A stretch of DNA of 64,000 nucleotides from Planococcus citri. Taxonomy: Eukaryota > Arthropoda > Insecta > Hemiptera > Pseudococcidae. Position numbers and translations under genes: made by a program. This document shows positions 46,249-56,827 of the stretch, piece after piece. Within the stretch, counting starts at the first letter, position 1. Each line of letters begins with the position of its first letter. A model generated the notes under the pieces. That model worked only from the letters and a program-made list of their open reading frames with translations. It was not told the DNA's origin and made no database searches. Where the stretch lies: contig NC_088678.1 of NCBI RefSeq assembly GCF_950023065.1, positions 6,252,580 through 6,316,579 of the forward strand, read 5' to 3'.

Positions 46249-46735
46249 TAGAGCCCTGCGCCGACAGCGAAATGATCGGCGGCGGCTACAGTACGCGCAG
46301 CACTGTGGCTGGCGGCGGAGCCGATTCCAGCCGAAGGTCTTGGCGGCTGCCAAAATTTTGCTCGGCGGCGGCTCAGCCGGCTACAAAGTTGAAATTTTGG
46401 GGTAATTTTTCGTAAATTTTAAAATTACCCCAAAATAAAAATTGGAAAGCAAAATCAAATTCAACTTCTCAAATGAAAATACCAATTTTTTCCGAGCTGA
46501 AAAGATTGGCTGTTTTTAATGACGAAAAGTTTTGATTTTTGTTTTTGAAAAAGTCAAAATATTCGAAAAATCCTCCTGAAATTTGCTGATTGAGTGAGTT
46601 GAGCCGGCTCAGCCGAGCAGATTACTCGGCGGCGGCTGCGGCGGCTGAAGTAATTTTTGAAACGGCGGCGGCGGCTTGAAAAATGTTTGAAAAATCGGTG
46701 GCGGCGGCGGCGCGGCGCGGCGGCGCAGGGCTCTA
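46249..46735. mobile_element. hAT-type MITE with CGG-rich interior
   Basis: 487 bp. The 15-bp TIR TAGAGCCCTGCGCCG and its inverse are flanked by TTTGAGAG (46241-46248 and 46736-46743). An 8-bp duplication of form nTnnnnAn and YANNG ends are hallmarks of the Ac group of hAT. Inside, CGGCGGCGGCT motifs cluster near both ends like subterminal transposase-binding repeats, making this a GC-rich island in AT-rich DNA. No transposase is present. Confidence 0.9.
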
Positions 46736-46951
46736 TTTGAGAGTATTTCACTCAGTGGTGAAATTTAACATTTCCCCAACCTTTGTGCCTTATGAAGACA
46801 AAGAATTAGCTGAGCTAGATGGTTCGTTGGGAATTGCAGATTCTTCATTTATTTTTGTTGAATCTCGCAAGTCGCAACGCATACGAATAGATAGAGATAC
46901 GAATGAAAATTAGAATTGGGAATAATGGAATTAAAAATAAAAACCTTGTTA

Positions 46952-46959
46952 TGACGTCA
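46952..46959. promoter_or_regulatory. CRE/ATF-type palindrome upstream of the sororin-like gene
   Basis: A perfect TGACGTCA about 190 bp upstream of the start codon. Such sites bind CREB/ATF factors and are common in promoters. A functional role is inferred from position only. Confidence 0.4.
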
Positions 46960-47146
46960 TTTGGGTTCGACGCGAACGACTGATTCAAAAGAATCGATGC
47001 TAGATTTTTCACAGAGTCGAAATTCGTTCACGTTCACGATTTTCCATTTTTCCACAAGAATTTTAATTTTATAAAGTTGAAAGTTGATCGATCGTTTAAT
47101 TACGAAATATTCTCAGGTAAAGCTTCCTTCATTTACCAAAAGCAAC

Positions 47147-48080
47147 ATGAATTCGCAGTACTTCGGATTCGAAGATGAGGAAATCGTCGATACAGTTGAA
47201 ACGATCGTAAGACCAACAATACCAGCAGCAGCTATTGCCAGAACTCCGATGAAAGTTCCAGCCAACTCGAGTAAAATATCAATTTCCGAAATTCAGGCTT
47301 TATTGGGCAAAGATCCGGCAGTCGAAGAGTCAACTTTGGATTCCACTTTGAACGAATCCAGCTTTTATGCCGATGAAGTACGTAATACCGATGCAAATAA
47401 TACATTCGAACATTCCTTCCTCAATAAACTAAAAACTTATCTCACTCATCTTTTTCCTCAGGATACTTCAATCAATCAGTCTCAGTTGGATGCCACTATG
47501 GATGAAAGCTTCACAGCAGACGACGTAAGAATTATTTCTATCATGATAACCGAACGTTTTCAATTCGCTGACAACTTTTTCATGTTTGTTACAGTCAACT
47601 TTGGGTAACATCACCGTTGTAAATGGAAAACCAAGGAAAATCATCAAAGCTGAAAGGAAAACACGCAAAGCTTTAGCATCTATCGGCGATAATAACGAAG
47701 TAAAATCTAATTGCATTACATTATATTATAACGATATATGTAGTATTAAGCAGTATTCTAATCTACGAAACACTCCATATACAGAATCCTTCAACCCCTT
47801 CTACGCCGGCAAATAATTACAAGAAGCGTATTCCTCGAAGTGGTACTAAAAATAAAGAAAATCAGCCTCCTAAACGAGCCAAATCTGCGAAGAAAATTGA
47901 TCCGGTGAGCTTCCATTCCTCTCCCTTTCCTCTCCTTATACTAGGTAATTTTCACAACCTCGTACAATTTCACGACTGTATTCTTTCTTTATTCAGGATG
48001 ACGACTGTGACGAGTTGGCCGAGCAATTATTGAAGAAACGATTTCAAGAAATCGAAAATTACCAATTGGTTGTCGAGTAA
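47147..48080 (+). CDS. Sororin/Dalmatian-like cohesin protector (five exons, 200 aa)
   Basis: Exons are 47147-47377, 47462-47524, 47595-47699, 47785-47904 and 47997-48080. All have GT-AG borders and all lengths are multiples of three. The N-terminus MNSQYFGFEDEEIVDT carries the FGF motif by which sororin and WAPL bind PDS5. Tandem short exons give ESSFYADE and DESFTADD repeats. PSTPSTP offers CDK-type sites, and KENQPPKR is a KEN box for APC/C destruction. The end, ELAEQLLKKRFQEIENYQ then LVVE, matches the sororin C-terminal signature (human ends EQFDLLVE). Sororin binds acetylated cohesin with PDS5 and blocks WAPL release in S-G2 phase. The order of FGF and KEN differs from human, and the protein is much shorter than fly Dalmatian. 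Overall sequence is too diverged for certainty. AATAAA lies at 48489. Confidence 0.75.
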
Positions 48081-49439
48081 GCTTCTGAAGCTGTGTACTT
48101 TATAATTGCCAAAAAAAACGAACTGATGAAGGTGCCATTTATCATTATGATTATCATACCAATGCGTTCATTAGTCATTTATTTTTAAGATATATTTCGC
48201 AAGGTTTAAGATTGCTCTAGTATTATTAATTCATAAATGTGATGAAGTTATTATTATACGAAATTCCTACCGAAAATTATCTCAGGTCGGTTTGAAAGTA
48301 TTTTAAATTGTAATGTTATGTGATACTATTCTAGTTGCACTATACATGACAAGAGCGAAGTGCCCTGATCTCATCTGAGATATAATTGTTTTGCTCGTAA
48401 TTTAGATTTTTTTAAATTAAGCTATTTTATAATTAATTTTACTACGTTTTTCTACTTCGTGATCGTTTATATTTTCTCCAGTTTGTATAATAAAATTGGC
48501 AAATTTTTGAAAAAGATTGTAATAATTTCTTCGAGTTTTGGAAACGTGTCATTGAGTATGATTTTTGCTTTAGTTGATCAGTTCAGTGCCTTCGGGTCTG
48601 CAGAGATTTATCATGGTTAGAAATTTGGAATTAGAAGCTCAGGGATCAAAAATTATAGATCAACGATTAATGATTGTTTTACTCGGTACAATGATGTGTT
48701 TGATGTGATCAACTTACCGGTACAAAATAATAACACTATGATTTTTTCAAACCACCTCAAAGTAAGCTCTACAGAAAATCAAAATCTGCCTTTGCAAAGA
48801 TCAAAATATCATTTCCTCGTTCAAAATTGACAAATAGTTGAAAGAATGGAAAATGTTGATTCAAATTTTTCCAATTTTCGATGTAGAAGAACCATCGAAG
48901 GTGTAAAATGGACCAAATCGAGAACCTGATGAACAATATTATTCATACCAAGAGCATCAATTACTCAAAACGAAACCTCCAAGTCATTCAAATCGCATGA
49001 AAAAAAAGAATAAAATATTCGTACATATATTCAGTACATAAATACAGATTACATTCATAACGTACTCCTATAGCGCATACGCACCTTAATAATAATATTA
49101 TGGTTTCGACGGTACAGGTTTATGTATATATAAAATTCGTACAGATGACCTTTGACAGAGGATGCTCGATAACGGGGAATTAAATTCGACGAATAAAGCT
49201 TACAAAAATGATACACATTTACAACGTAAAAGGTCACCTGGACTCGAAGAAGGAAGGGGGAAAAAAGCATTTAAAACGAATATTAAAATAACTGGAAAAT
49301 CAAACAAAAAAAAACATATAATGAGGAGGAAATGACAGCTATAATGTAGTTTTAACGCCTCGATAAGGTAACATAATAATCGTATAATACAAAGTAACTA
49401 AGCATGGATGTGCTGATGAAAAAAACGAACTACCGATAT
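48081..49439. other. 3' flanks of two convergent genes, no further gene seen
   Basis: Contains AATAAA at 48489-48494 for the sororin-like gene. The rest is AT-rich and presumably includes the 3' untranslated region of the V-ATPase gene, which points toward it. Confidence 0.5.
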
Positions 49440-50486
49440 TTATAATATTGGAATGTAGTTATCGATCTTGGCGCGATGTTTCTGAGCAACGCATTCGGAT
49501 ATCCAGACGATATTACGACACTCTTGCTCTTTCAGTTTCAAATACGAGTAGAACACTCCGAAATGGAACTGTTGTAAGAAGGCGAAAACGTTCAAATGTA
49601 CTTCGTGTTCGAAGAATCGATCTTCCAGCGTTTTATCCGTAGGATTATTTCCGGCTCCTTCGAACAAAGCGCTATATTCGGTATAATATTCGGCGACAGC
49701 TTTAACCTGCTCGTAATCGTCGGCTCTGGCCAACGCAGCCAATCCATCGGGGTATAATTTACCACACCTCGGATACAGCTTGGCTCGATCGTCTTTGGTC
49801 AACTCGGTACCGAATGAATTAATGGTGATTATGATGGCTCTACGGTCAGCCTCGAATGATAATATTTCGCACATCGATTCGGCCGTCGTACCGCCCAGTT
49901 TTTTACAAAAGTCGTAAAACGCCTCCAGGTACGCTTTGTACAACGTGTTACGAATGATTTCGATATTCATTTCGTCTAAATCCTGTTCGCTGATGCAGTC
50001 TACGAAGAACGGAGCCAACGGAGTGTCTACCAGAACGGCGTTGTAAAGTTCGGCTGGCGTGGCTGCCACATGGATAGCTTCCATTTGCTCGAAGCTTCCA
50101 AGAGGATGGCATTTCGGTATCAGTTCGGATATCGGACGTTGATGCAGGGTACCAGTGATCAGCAGGATTATGTTATCGATCATGTAGCTGTACGTGATGT
50201 AATCCAAGAACGTTGATAAGGGTTCGACTGCGTGATTTCTCATGTGTTGGAACTCGATTACCAGTTTCTCGCGTAGTTTATCGTCGATTACCGATACAGC
50301 CAAAGGGCTGGGCTCATTGGCTAAGAAATTACCGTAATCTGTACCTTGTAGATGGAGTTTCAAGTCGTCCAAGGTTTCGCATTGCACCAAATTCAGGTAA
50401 TCGGTTTTCTTCAAGATTCCGCACTTGAAACCTCGACATAAACCTTCGAGGTAACCGCCGTCGATGTTGAATAAACAGCCGTCCAT
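49440..50486 (-). CDS. VhaAC39-1: V-type proton ATPase subunit d (348 aa)
   Basis: Near full-length agreement with animal V-ATPase d1 (about 350 aa). Recognisable blocks include YLNLVQCETLDDLKLHLQGT, DYITYSYMIDNIILLITGTL, MNIEIIRNTLYKAYLEAF, CEILSFEADRRAIIITINSF, and the C-terminus HRAKIDNYIPIL. The subunit belongs to the V0 sector. It couples the central rotor stalk to the proteolipid ring and is needed for acidification of endosomes, lysosomes and gut or excretory membranes. The start is ATG 50486 (MDGCLFNIDGGYLEG), matching the insect start; the seven upstream in-frame codons open with GTG and are not used. The coding region has no intron in this copy. The frame is intact and conserved residues are kept, so it should be functional. 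Confidence 0.97.
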   Translation of the reverse strand: MDGCLFNIDGGYLEGLCRGFKCGILKKTDYLNLVQCETLDDLKLHLQGTDYGNFLANEPSPLAVSVIDDKLREKLVIEFQHMRNHAVEPLSTFLDYITYSYMIDNIILLITGTLHQRPISELIPKCHPLGSFEQMEAIHVAATPAELYNAVLVDTPLAPFFVDCISEQDLDEMNIEIIRNTLYKAYLEAFYDFCKKLGGTTAESMCEILSFEADRRAIIITINSFGTELTKDDRAKLYPRCGKLYPDGLAALARADDYEQVKAVAEYYTEYSALFEGAGNNPTDKTLEDRFFEHEVHLNVFAFLQQFHFGVFYSYLKLKEQECRNIVWISECVAQKHRAKIDNYIPIL

Positions 50487-50507
50487 TTTACTACAACAAA
50501 CGTTCAC

Positions 50508-51120
50508 TAAGAAGAGACGCGAATTTTGCTTTTATAAACGAATTTAGATGATTAATATTTAATTCGGAATAACATATTTTCAAGGAAAATAATATAAACA
50601 CTACTCCACCCAACCTCGAAAATTGGGCAGCTGATGACAGATAACTGGAGCAAACAATGTTGAATTTTGGAGAATTCTGAAACGGTTCGAGTTTTACTTT
50701 GATAAATCGAAATTTTCACAAAATTTGGTCAATTTGAATGAAGTTAGAAGAAAAACTTTTGAATTTTGGTAGAAATTAATCAAAATAATATACAAGTTGA
50801 GGAGAAAATTTCGTGAGATCGAGAAAACATGAAATTTACAATGTCTCATTTTTTTCTGAAATGAATTTTTGAAAAGATCAGACTGTCAACACTGCATTAT
50901 GGTGATGTTTTGTTTGTTTTTGTTTCTCACAGGTTCGCTAGTGTTTGAGAACATGAATATGAAAATTTTTATTTTTTATTTTTATAAAAACAAAATTGAA
51001 ATTTATTTTCCTATCTAGGGGTGAAAAGTACTACTTTTCCAACCTCGCGAGAATCGCTCGGATGTAAAAATAAGTACTTTCCACCCTCGTTCAGGAAAAA
51101 TTACTTCATTAAACTCGGAG
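50508..51120. other. Upstream region of the V-ATPase gene
   Basis: AT-rich. No second gene seen. From about 51016 GGTGAAAAGTAC and CTCG-type motifs may already belong to the outer TIR element that follows. Confidence 0.4.
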
Positions 51121-52685
51121 AAAAAGTGATTTTGGACGAGGGTGAGGTTTGTGACCCGAACGAAGTGAGGGGAACAAACCTGGTACCACCTCTTGTGTTA
51201 GAATGGCCAAGTATTAGAATGGTCAAGTTGTAGAAAAAGAGGGAAAAAAAGGGAAAAATATTTTTGTTGCCAACCAGGGATGGAAGAGCCGGGAGCGAGC
51301 CGGAGCCAGAGTCTGAAAGAGCCGGATTTTTTGAGGAGCTAGAGCCAGAGCCAAGAGCCAAATAAATGAAAGTGCAGAAAAACATCACGAGCTCTCTTGC
51401 AAAAGAGCTCCTTAATCCTTATTTTACTCAAGAGAGCCATCATCATAAGGAGTCTTTAACCTGGAAAGAGCCAGAGCCGAGTGGGAGCCCACAAAATTTT
51501 TCAGGCTCTTTGGCTCCCTAAAAGTAGAGAAAAAAGTTGAAAAATGCGCACAATTTTATCAAAAATTCAACTTTTAACTCACATTTGTGAAGAAAATGAA
51601 GAATTTCTAAGTTTTTTTCCTCATTGAGAAATGAAATGAAAATAAATGCAGTGTATTTTCATTTTTTTTCATCGTTTTTCACGAATTTTGAACTCTAATT
51701 TAAAGAGCCAAGAGCCAGAGCCAGAGCTGGAGTGGGAGCCGAGAAATTGGAAGAGGGAGTCGAGAGTCAAAGAGCGGAGTCGGAAAGAATTGAGGAGCGA
51801 GCAAGGAGCCAAAGAGCTCATGTAAAGAAAAAGTGCCAAGAGCCAAGAGCGAGCCAGAGCTGAAACTTGCGGGGAGCTGAGCCAGAGCCAAGAGCGGGAG
51901 CCCTGAATTCAAGGCTCTTCCATCCCTGTTGCCAACCCACTTTGTTTGGAGAAGAAAATTTCGTAAAATAATTAAAATGAAAAGTAAAGCCCAAGTATTA
52001 GAATGGTCAAGTTGTAGAATAGTCAAGTAGTAGAATAGTCAAGTATTAGAATGGTCAAGTATTTGAAAAATAGGGGGAAAGAGCAATCTGTTATAAGAGG
52101 ATGAGGAAGTGGTACTTAGACTTACTACTTTTTTGGATAATAGGGTACAAGGGTAGCTGTTTTCAGGGTTGGGGGGCGTTGTGTCCGCTCACCTCGGCTT
52201 TGCCTCGGTTGCGCGGGTCGCTTTGTTGTTCATACTATGTCTGTTAACTTCCCTCGGCCTTCGGCCTCGGTGAGTACAGTTTTTTAGAAACTACCGCAGG
52301 TACTGTCTACATACACGGTAATGTCCAGCCTCCGTCTGAACTCACCAAGGGGAGTAATGCTCATCGAATGAAATATAAATTTTAAACGGCTCGGCTTCGC
52401 CTCGCCTAATTCTCACATTCTCCGAGTCCATCCTGATATTTGTATTTTCTAACACTTGTCCATTCTAATACTTAACTATTCTACAACTTGACCATTCTAA
52501 TACTTGGGCTTTACTTTTCATTTTAATTTACAAAATTTTCTCCTCCAAACAAAGTGGGTTGGCAACAAAAATATTTTTCCCTTTTTTTCCCTCTTTTTCT
52601 ACCACTTGACCATTCTAATACTTGTCCATTCTAACACATGAGGTGGTCTCAACAAACCTCACCCTCGTCCAAAATCACTTTTTCG
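51121..52685. mobile_element. Long-TIR element interrupted by two other transposons
   Basis: The left arm is 51121-51266 plus 51937-52070 (split by a hAT insertion). It pairs with the right arm at 52440-52685, read in reverse. Shared phrases: AAAAAGTGATTTTGGACGAG, GTGTTAGAATGG, GTATTAGAATGGTCAAGT, ATATTTTTGTTGCCAAC, CCACTTTGTTTGGAG and AAATGAAAAGTAAAGCCCAA. The right arm keeps the uninterrupted TTGCCAACCCACTTTGTTTG, proving that the hAT is an insertion. GTATTAGAATGGTCAA repeats continue inward on the left. The centre (52070-52440) has CCTCGGCCTTCGGCCTCGG but no transposase. Outer ends and target duplication could not be fixed. Confidence 0.75.
51275..51928. mobile_element. hAT-type MITE with GAGCC-rich interior, nested
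   Basis: 654 bp. The 16-bp TIR CAGGGATGGAAGAGCC is perfect at both ends and flanked by TTGCCAAC (51267-51274 and 51929-51936), again of the nTnnnnAn form of Ac-group hAT. Irregular AGAGCC/GGAGCC repeats fill both subterminal regions on one strand. It sits inside the left arm of the long-TIR element, whose right arm shows the empty site. Confidence 0.93.
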
Positions 52686-52968
52686 CTTTGACTATATAAT
52701 ACTGGACTGCTAGCAGTGATGAACGTGACGGGTCCAACATGTCCGTTCTATAAGGCTCTGTTCGCATCCTCTCTCACCGCACTTCAGTGGAATTCGCCCT
52801 AGTTGTTTACGCTCACTTGGGTGATTCCACTGAAGTGCGGTAAGAGAGGGTGCGAACAGAGCCTTATAAACCGGAATAACGTTATACATGTTGGCCTCGC
52901 GACGTTATCAAATTCGCGTGTAATTTAACTAAACTAGGTGCTAGCAGTCCAGTATTATATAGTCAAAG
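52686..52968. mobile_element. 283-bp palindromic MITE with 8-bp target duplication
   Basis: Perfect 30-bp TIRs (52686-52715 and 52939-52968) start CTTTGACTATATAATACTGG. The flanking repeats are CTTTTTCG (52678-52685 and 52969-52976). A second inverted pair inside, 52752-52793 and 52824-52865 (42 bp, two mismatches), leaves a 30-base loop, so the whole element can fold. The 8-bp duplication suits hAT, P or Merlin types. The ends do not have the usual hAT YANNG, so the superfamily is open. Confidence 0.93.
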
Positions 52969-52976
52969 CTTTTTCG

Positions 52977-54369
52977 GCCCTCGTTGTGTAATATACTATT
53001 TATGTTTTATGCAATGCAATTTTTGGAAACAATTTTTTAATTTTGTAATTATATCCTTTAGTTTTACTGAAAGCAAATAGCAATTTGATTCATTGATTGT
53101 TTTTACATTTTTTGAATTTTTTCAAAAGCAAGTTTCAGTATTTCTATTTTTTGGTGTTTTTATAATATTGTGATTTTGAATTTCTGACAATTAATTTTCA
53201 ACCGAATTTCATACAATTTTGCTACTTAGCTTAAATGAAATTGAAATTTCATTAAATTCTATTATTTATTCTTACTTCTTACGTACCTCGTAAATTTTAA
53301 TGTACAGTGGTGTGAAAATTATTAGACTAGCGCAAATTTTCGCTACTACAAAAACACAAAAACCGATTTTTGCAACCATATCATTGACCACAAGGAACAC
53401 TTTTTTTTAGTTTGGAAGCATTCGTTTACTTTTTAAAAAAATTTCGAATTGTAAAATGAAATTTCATCAATCATCAATCAGGAGAAAATCAGTTTTTCAG
53501 TAATAAAAAATTTAAAATTTCTAAATCTGGAAGTAATTAAACATGGATTCCGATTAAATGGACATCTATGAACCTCAGCCGATGTTGATTGACCATTTGG
53601 GAAACAAAAAAGTGAAAAAACAACAATCAATTTATAGTCCGAGAGAAGCGAGAATGAAAGCTGTTGAATAATAGTGACAATTTCACCGAGAACTTTGAAT
53701 TTTCAAAACATAGAAGGAGATGAGGTTGTATGTACTTGTACATGTACAATGTACATTTACAATGTACATTACATCCCCATACCACCCTCGAACCCGCTTC
53801 TGTCAACCTACATTTTCATCTTGAATTCGCATTTTCAGTAGCTCGTAATAAAATTTTTAATGGCCCCAAAATTTTCCCCTGACCCTCGGAAAAAATTTGT
53901 ACTCGGGGCCATTGGACCTCCTGCACCCCCTCATCCCTCCTTCCCACTACACCATTCGGAATGTCAATTATCATGTGAGGAGTTCTTACATTTTTAAATC
54001 TTATTGCCAGCACTGTGACGATATTATTCAGATGAGTAAATTGAAAGGAGCATTCAGAAGAAAAGAGGAAAAATCTAAAACGTGTTCAAATGAGATTGAG
54101 AAGAACCTGGTCAACACTCATTAGGTATTACGAATACAAAAACATTAGGTAGATATACCTATCTATTCTTTTTAATGGAAAAACATGGAATAAAGTTTCT
54201 TTGTTCGTACATTTTCAATTTTTTCTTCTATTGCAAGAAATCAACTGAACAATTTGAATCAAGATATTGATAGATACATATACATACGACATGACATGAG
54301 ATATAATATAAAAAAATATGAAAAGTAACATAATACGCAATAGACAGTCTTTTAATTTAATTTTTAACC
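52977..54369. other. AT-rich spacer, no gene seen
   Basis: A short-period repeat of GTACAATGTACATT lies at about 53730-53775. The opposing short frames at 53816-54013 and 53897-54124 have no recognisable features. Confidence 0.4.
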
Positions 54370-55530
54370 TCATGTCCGTTTCCGTTTGGCAGAGGCAGCA
54401 CTCACTGATGGAACTGGAACCTCAGGTGATTCCACGGATTCCTCGACTTCATGTACTCCATTTACAACATCAAATAAGTGAGGATGTGTCAGAATCGTAT
54501 TTTTCCACGACTGAGTTGACATGAGCTTCGCAGAGTGCCTTTTTATATAAAATATAACTTCTTTTCTTAATCGTTCTGCTGTATGTAAATCAGCAAAATA
54601 TAACAAATCTAACGCGTTCTTTTCTGACAATTGCCTCAATATAATTTCTTCACAAAGTAGCTTCAGACAATCAACTTGATACTTGTCAGCTACTACGAGT
54701 AACTCTTTCACCATGTTTTTATCAGGAGTTTTGTCGGTATACATGTACTGTAGAAATTCTTGAAATACTTCGCAACTGATATCCGAGATATTCACCTCGC
54801 TGTTTCGACTTTCTTGCATATCGTGTTTGAACATGGCCTCAAGTACCGGACTACGTGCCGCTAAAATACTTTTGTGAGCAGCGTACTCTGTTCCATTCAC
54901 TGAAAATATTACATCGACGAAGTTTCGACTACCCAATAAACGTTCCAAGCCTTTTGAAAGATTATCGGAAATTGTCGATCGTGCAATGGCAGGGGGTCGA
55001 AATAACTTGACGGATAGGTTATTCACAAACGTGAATTTCAATTCACACAGAATTACTAGCGTGTCATCTTTAAGTGATAATTTGCTATTTGGATCGGGAT
55101 CTAGTAATGCCAACTTTGAAACGTACTGTAAACACTCATAATGCTTAATTTCCTTTGTAAACAAGTGATCGTATTCGCGAGAAAATAATTCATTTCCAGC
55201 ACGATCTAATACAGAGAATTTCATTATGGCGAGTATCTCACGGTCATTGTCGCTTCGTAGAGATAATCCTACTCCGACATAATCATTGCGTTCCTGGTTT
55301 GGTTTTCCGATGAACAGACTCCAGCTCCACTTATATTCAGGATAATTGGGGGCTTTGAATGTAGGCGATTCCAGAGTTCCAGTTACTTTACAGTGATATT
55401 GTTTGAAAGATTTTATGGTCCACAAGTGAGAGAATTTTCCCCAGTTGACTTCAACGACACAATAACGATCTAGAGCTGAAACTTCTATTTTCGAACATGA
55501 TGTAGAAGAGTAAGAAGTTGACTGATTCAT
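54370..55530 (-). CDS. MATH-BTB protein, SPOP/TDPOZ type, 386 aa
   Basis: Residues ~20-165 form a MATH domain (HLWTIKSFKQYH, KWSWSLFIGKPNQERNDYVG). Residues ~197-300 form a BTB/POZ domain (FVDVIFSVNGTEYAAHKSIL, AARSPVLEAMFKHDM, FQEFLQYMYTD). A BACK-like helical stretch follows (LRKEVIFYIKRHSAKLM), then a basic KRKRT tail that could be a nuclear signal, as in SPOP. Such proteins bind substrates through MATH and CUL3 through BTB, directing ubiquitination. ATG 55530 is the first in frame and the length is close to SPOP (374 aa). The gene is a single exon. MATH is more diverged than BTB, as in expanded TDPOZ-like families of arthropods, so orthology to SPOP/roadkill itself is not claimed. Confidence 0.92.
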   Translation of the reverse strand: MNQSTSYSSTSCSKIEVSALDRYCVVEVNWGKFSHLWTIKSFKQYHCKVTGTLESPTFKAPNYPEYKWSWSLFIGKPNQERNDYVGVGLSLRSDNDREILAIMKFSVLDRAGNELFSREYDHLFTKEIKHYECLQYVSKLALLDPDPNSKLSLKDDTLVILCELKFTFVNNLSVKLFRPPAIARSTISDNLSKGLERLLGSRNFVDVIFSVNGTEYAAHKSILAARSPVLEAMFKHDMQESRNSEVNISDISCEVFQEFLQYMYTDKTPDKNMVKELLVVADKYQVDCLKLLCEEIILRQLSEKNALDLLYFADLHTAERLRKEVIFYIKRHSAKLMSTQSWKNTILTHPHLFDVVNGVHEVEESVESPEVPVPSVSAASAKRKRT

Positions 55531-56262
55531 CTCTATCGCAGCGCAAGTACAGTAATTTTTTCAATCTCTAGGTAGATACAACAGAAAATAACCGGCATAT
55601 CACATTCACAAATCTTTTACAAAATGTTGAATGCTGATGTTTCTGCGTTCAGTGAGTTCTGATATAAAAAATTATACTGATAAGAGTGTGATACAAACAA
55701 GATTAGACAAGCATCTAGGGCCACTGGCCAGGCACTTGAGCACACTCCCCGTCCCGTCGCCAACTAAAACACCCTTCGTAATACTTTGCACCGGCAGGTT
55801 CGCTTGTGTATGTGTTTGAGGTTTGAGAATAAAAAATGAAAATGAAATATTAAAAATAAATAATTAGGTATTAATTTCAGAAATATTGGAAATTTGAAGA
55901 ATACTGAAGCGTCGGAGGCGATATTATTCTGAGTAAACTGGAAAGAGCATCCAGAAGAAGGGGGAAAATCTAAGATGTGTTCAAAATTTCGGGCTCTGCA
56001 ACTACAAATTTAGAAAAGTACATTAAAATACACCTTTTTCAAAACAGCCTTTTGGCTCAATTCATTTGCAATAAAAAGTTTTCAAAATTTCATGATGAAA
56101 CCCTTTACATTTTTTGAAAATCTTTGACCAACATTCTGATATGATTAAGTCTGATCAAATCATACTGGATCTGATCAGCATTGAACAAATCAACTCTAAT
56201 TAAAACTTTGATCTGATCACTGATCATCTCCAATTCATTCTACATAGGTACGTGAAAATATA
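55531..56262. other. Upstream region of the MATH-BTB gene, no other gene seen
   Basis: Short frames only. TTCAGTGAGTTC-like splice-donor motifs occur, but no partner exon can be supported. Confidence 0.4.
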
Positions 56263-56827
56263 TACCGTAAAACGAGGTGAAGCGGTCCTTTTTTAGAGGT
56301 TTTGTTCAAATTTCTTCCCCCCAAATAAAGCTAGAAATGTGGTTTTGGTCTTAAATTAAAGGTATATCATTCAGGAATACATGAACAAATTTTTATTTTT
56401 TTTGGTCCCATACCACGGATCTGAGATGCATTTAAAGAGGGGTCCGCGGTAGGTCAGGAGATGGGGTGGAGTGGTCCTCGACTTTGTTATGGTTTGTAGC
56501 ACAAAATATGAAAAATATTGGTTTGAAATATTTATGTGGGCTGGTAGAAAATTTCATTGCGAACATTTTGGTGTATTAACATTTGGATTTGAGTGAAACT
56601 GAACCGATTTATGTGAGAAAAAACACTGACCAAAAATTTAAAAATTTTGCAAATTGATAACTCCTTGATAGCGTTTTCAAGACCACGTGGCGAATAATCA
56701 GTTCTGTTTCTGACTCAAAAGTCAATGTATGCTGGTAGAGAATTTGATTGCGAACATTTTGGTGTATAAACATTAGGATTTGAGTAAAACGGAACCGATT
56801 TATGTGAAAAGAAAACATCAACTTGAA

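Noticed and set aside
46683..46913. 76-residue frame reading out of the CGG-rich MITE
   Set aside because: It begins inside the transposon and runs into flanking sequence without splice or domain support.
47084..47146. N-terminal extension of the sororin-like gene
   Set aside because: The upstream in-frame start is TTG. The ATG at 47147 puts the FGF motif at the very N-terminus and is the plausible eukaryotic start.
50486..50507. Longer V-ATPase d start with seven extra N-terminal codons
   Set aside because: The extended frame opens with GTG, not ATG. The insect protein family starts at the MDGCLFN-like position.
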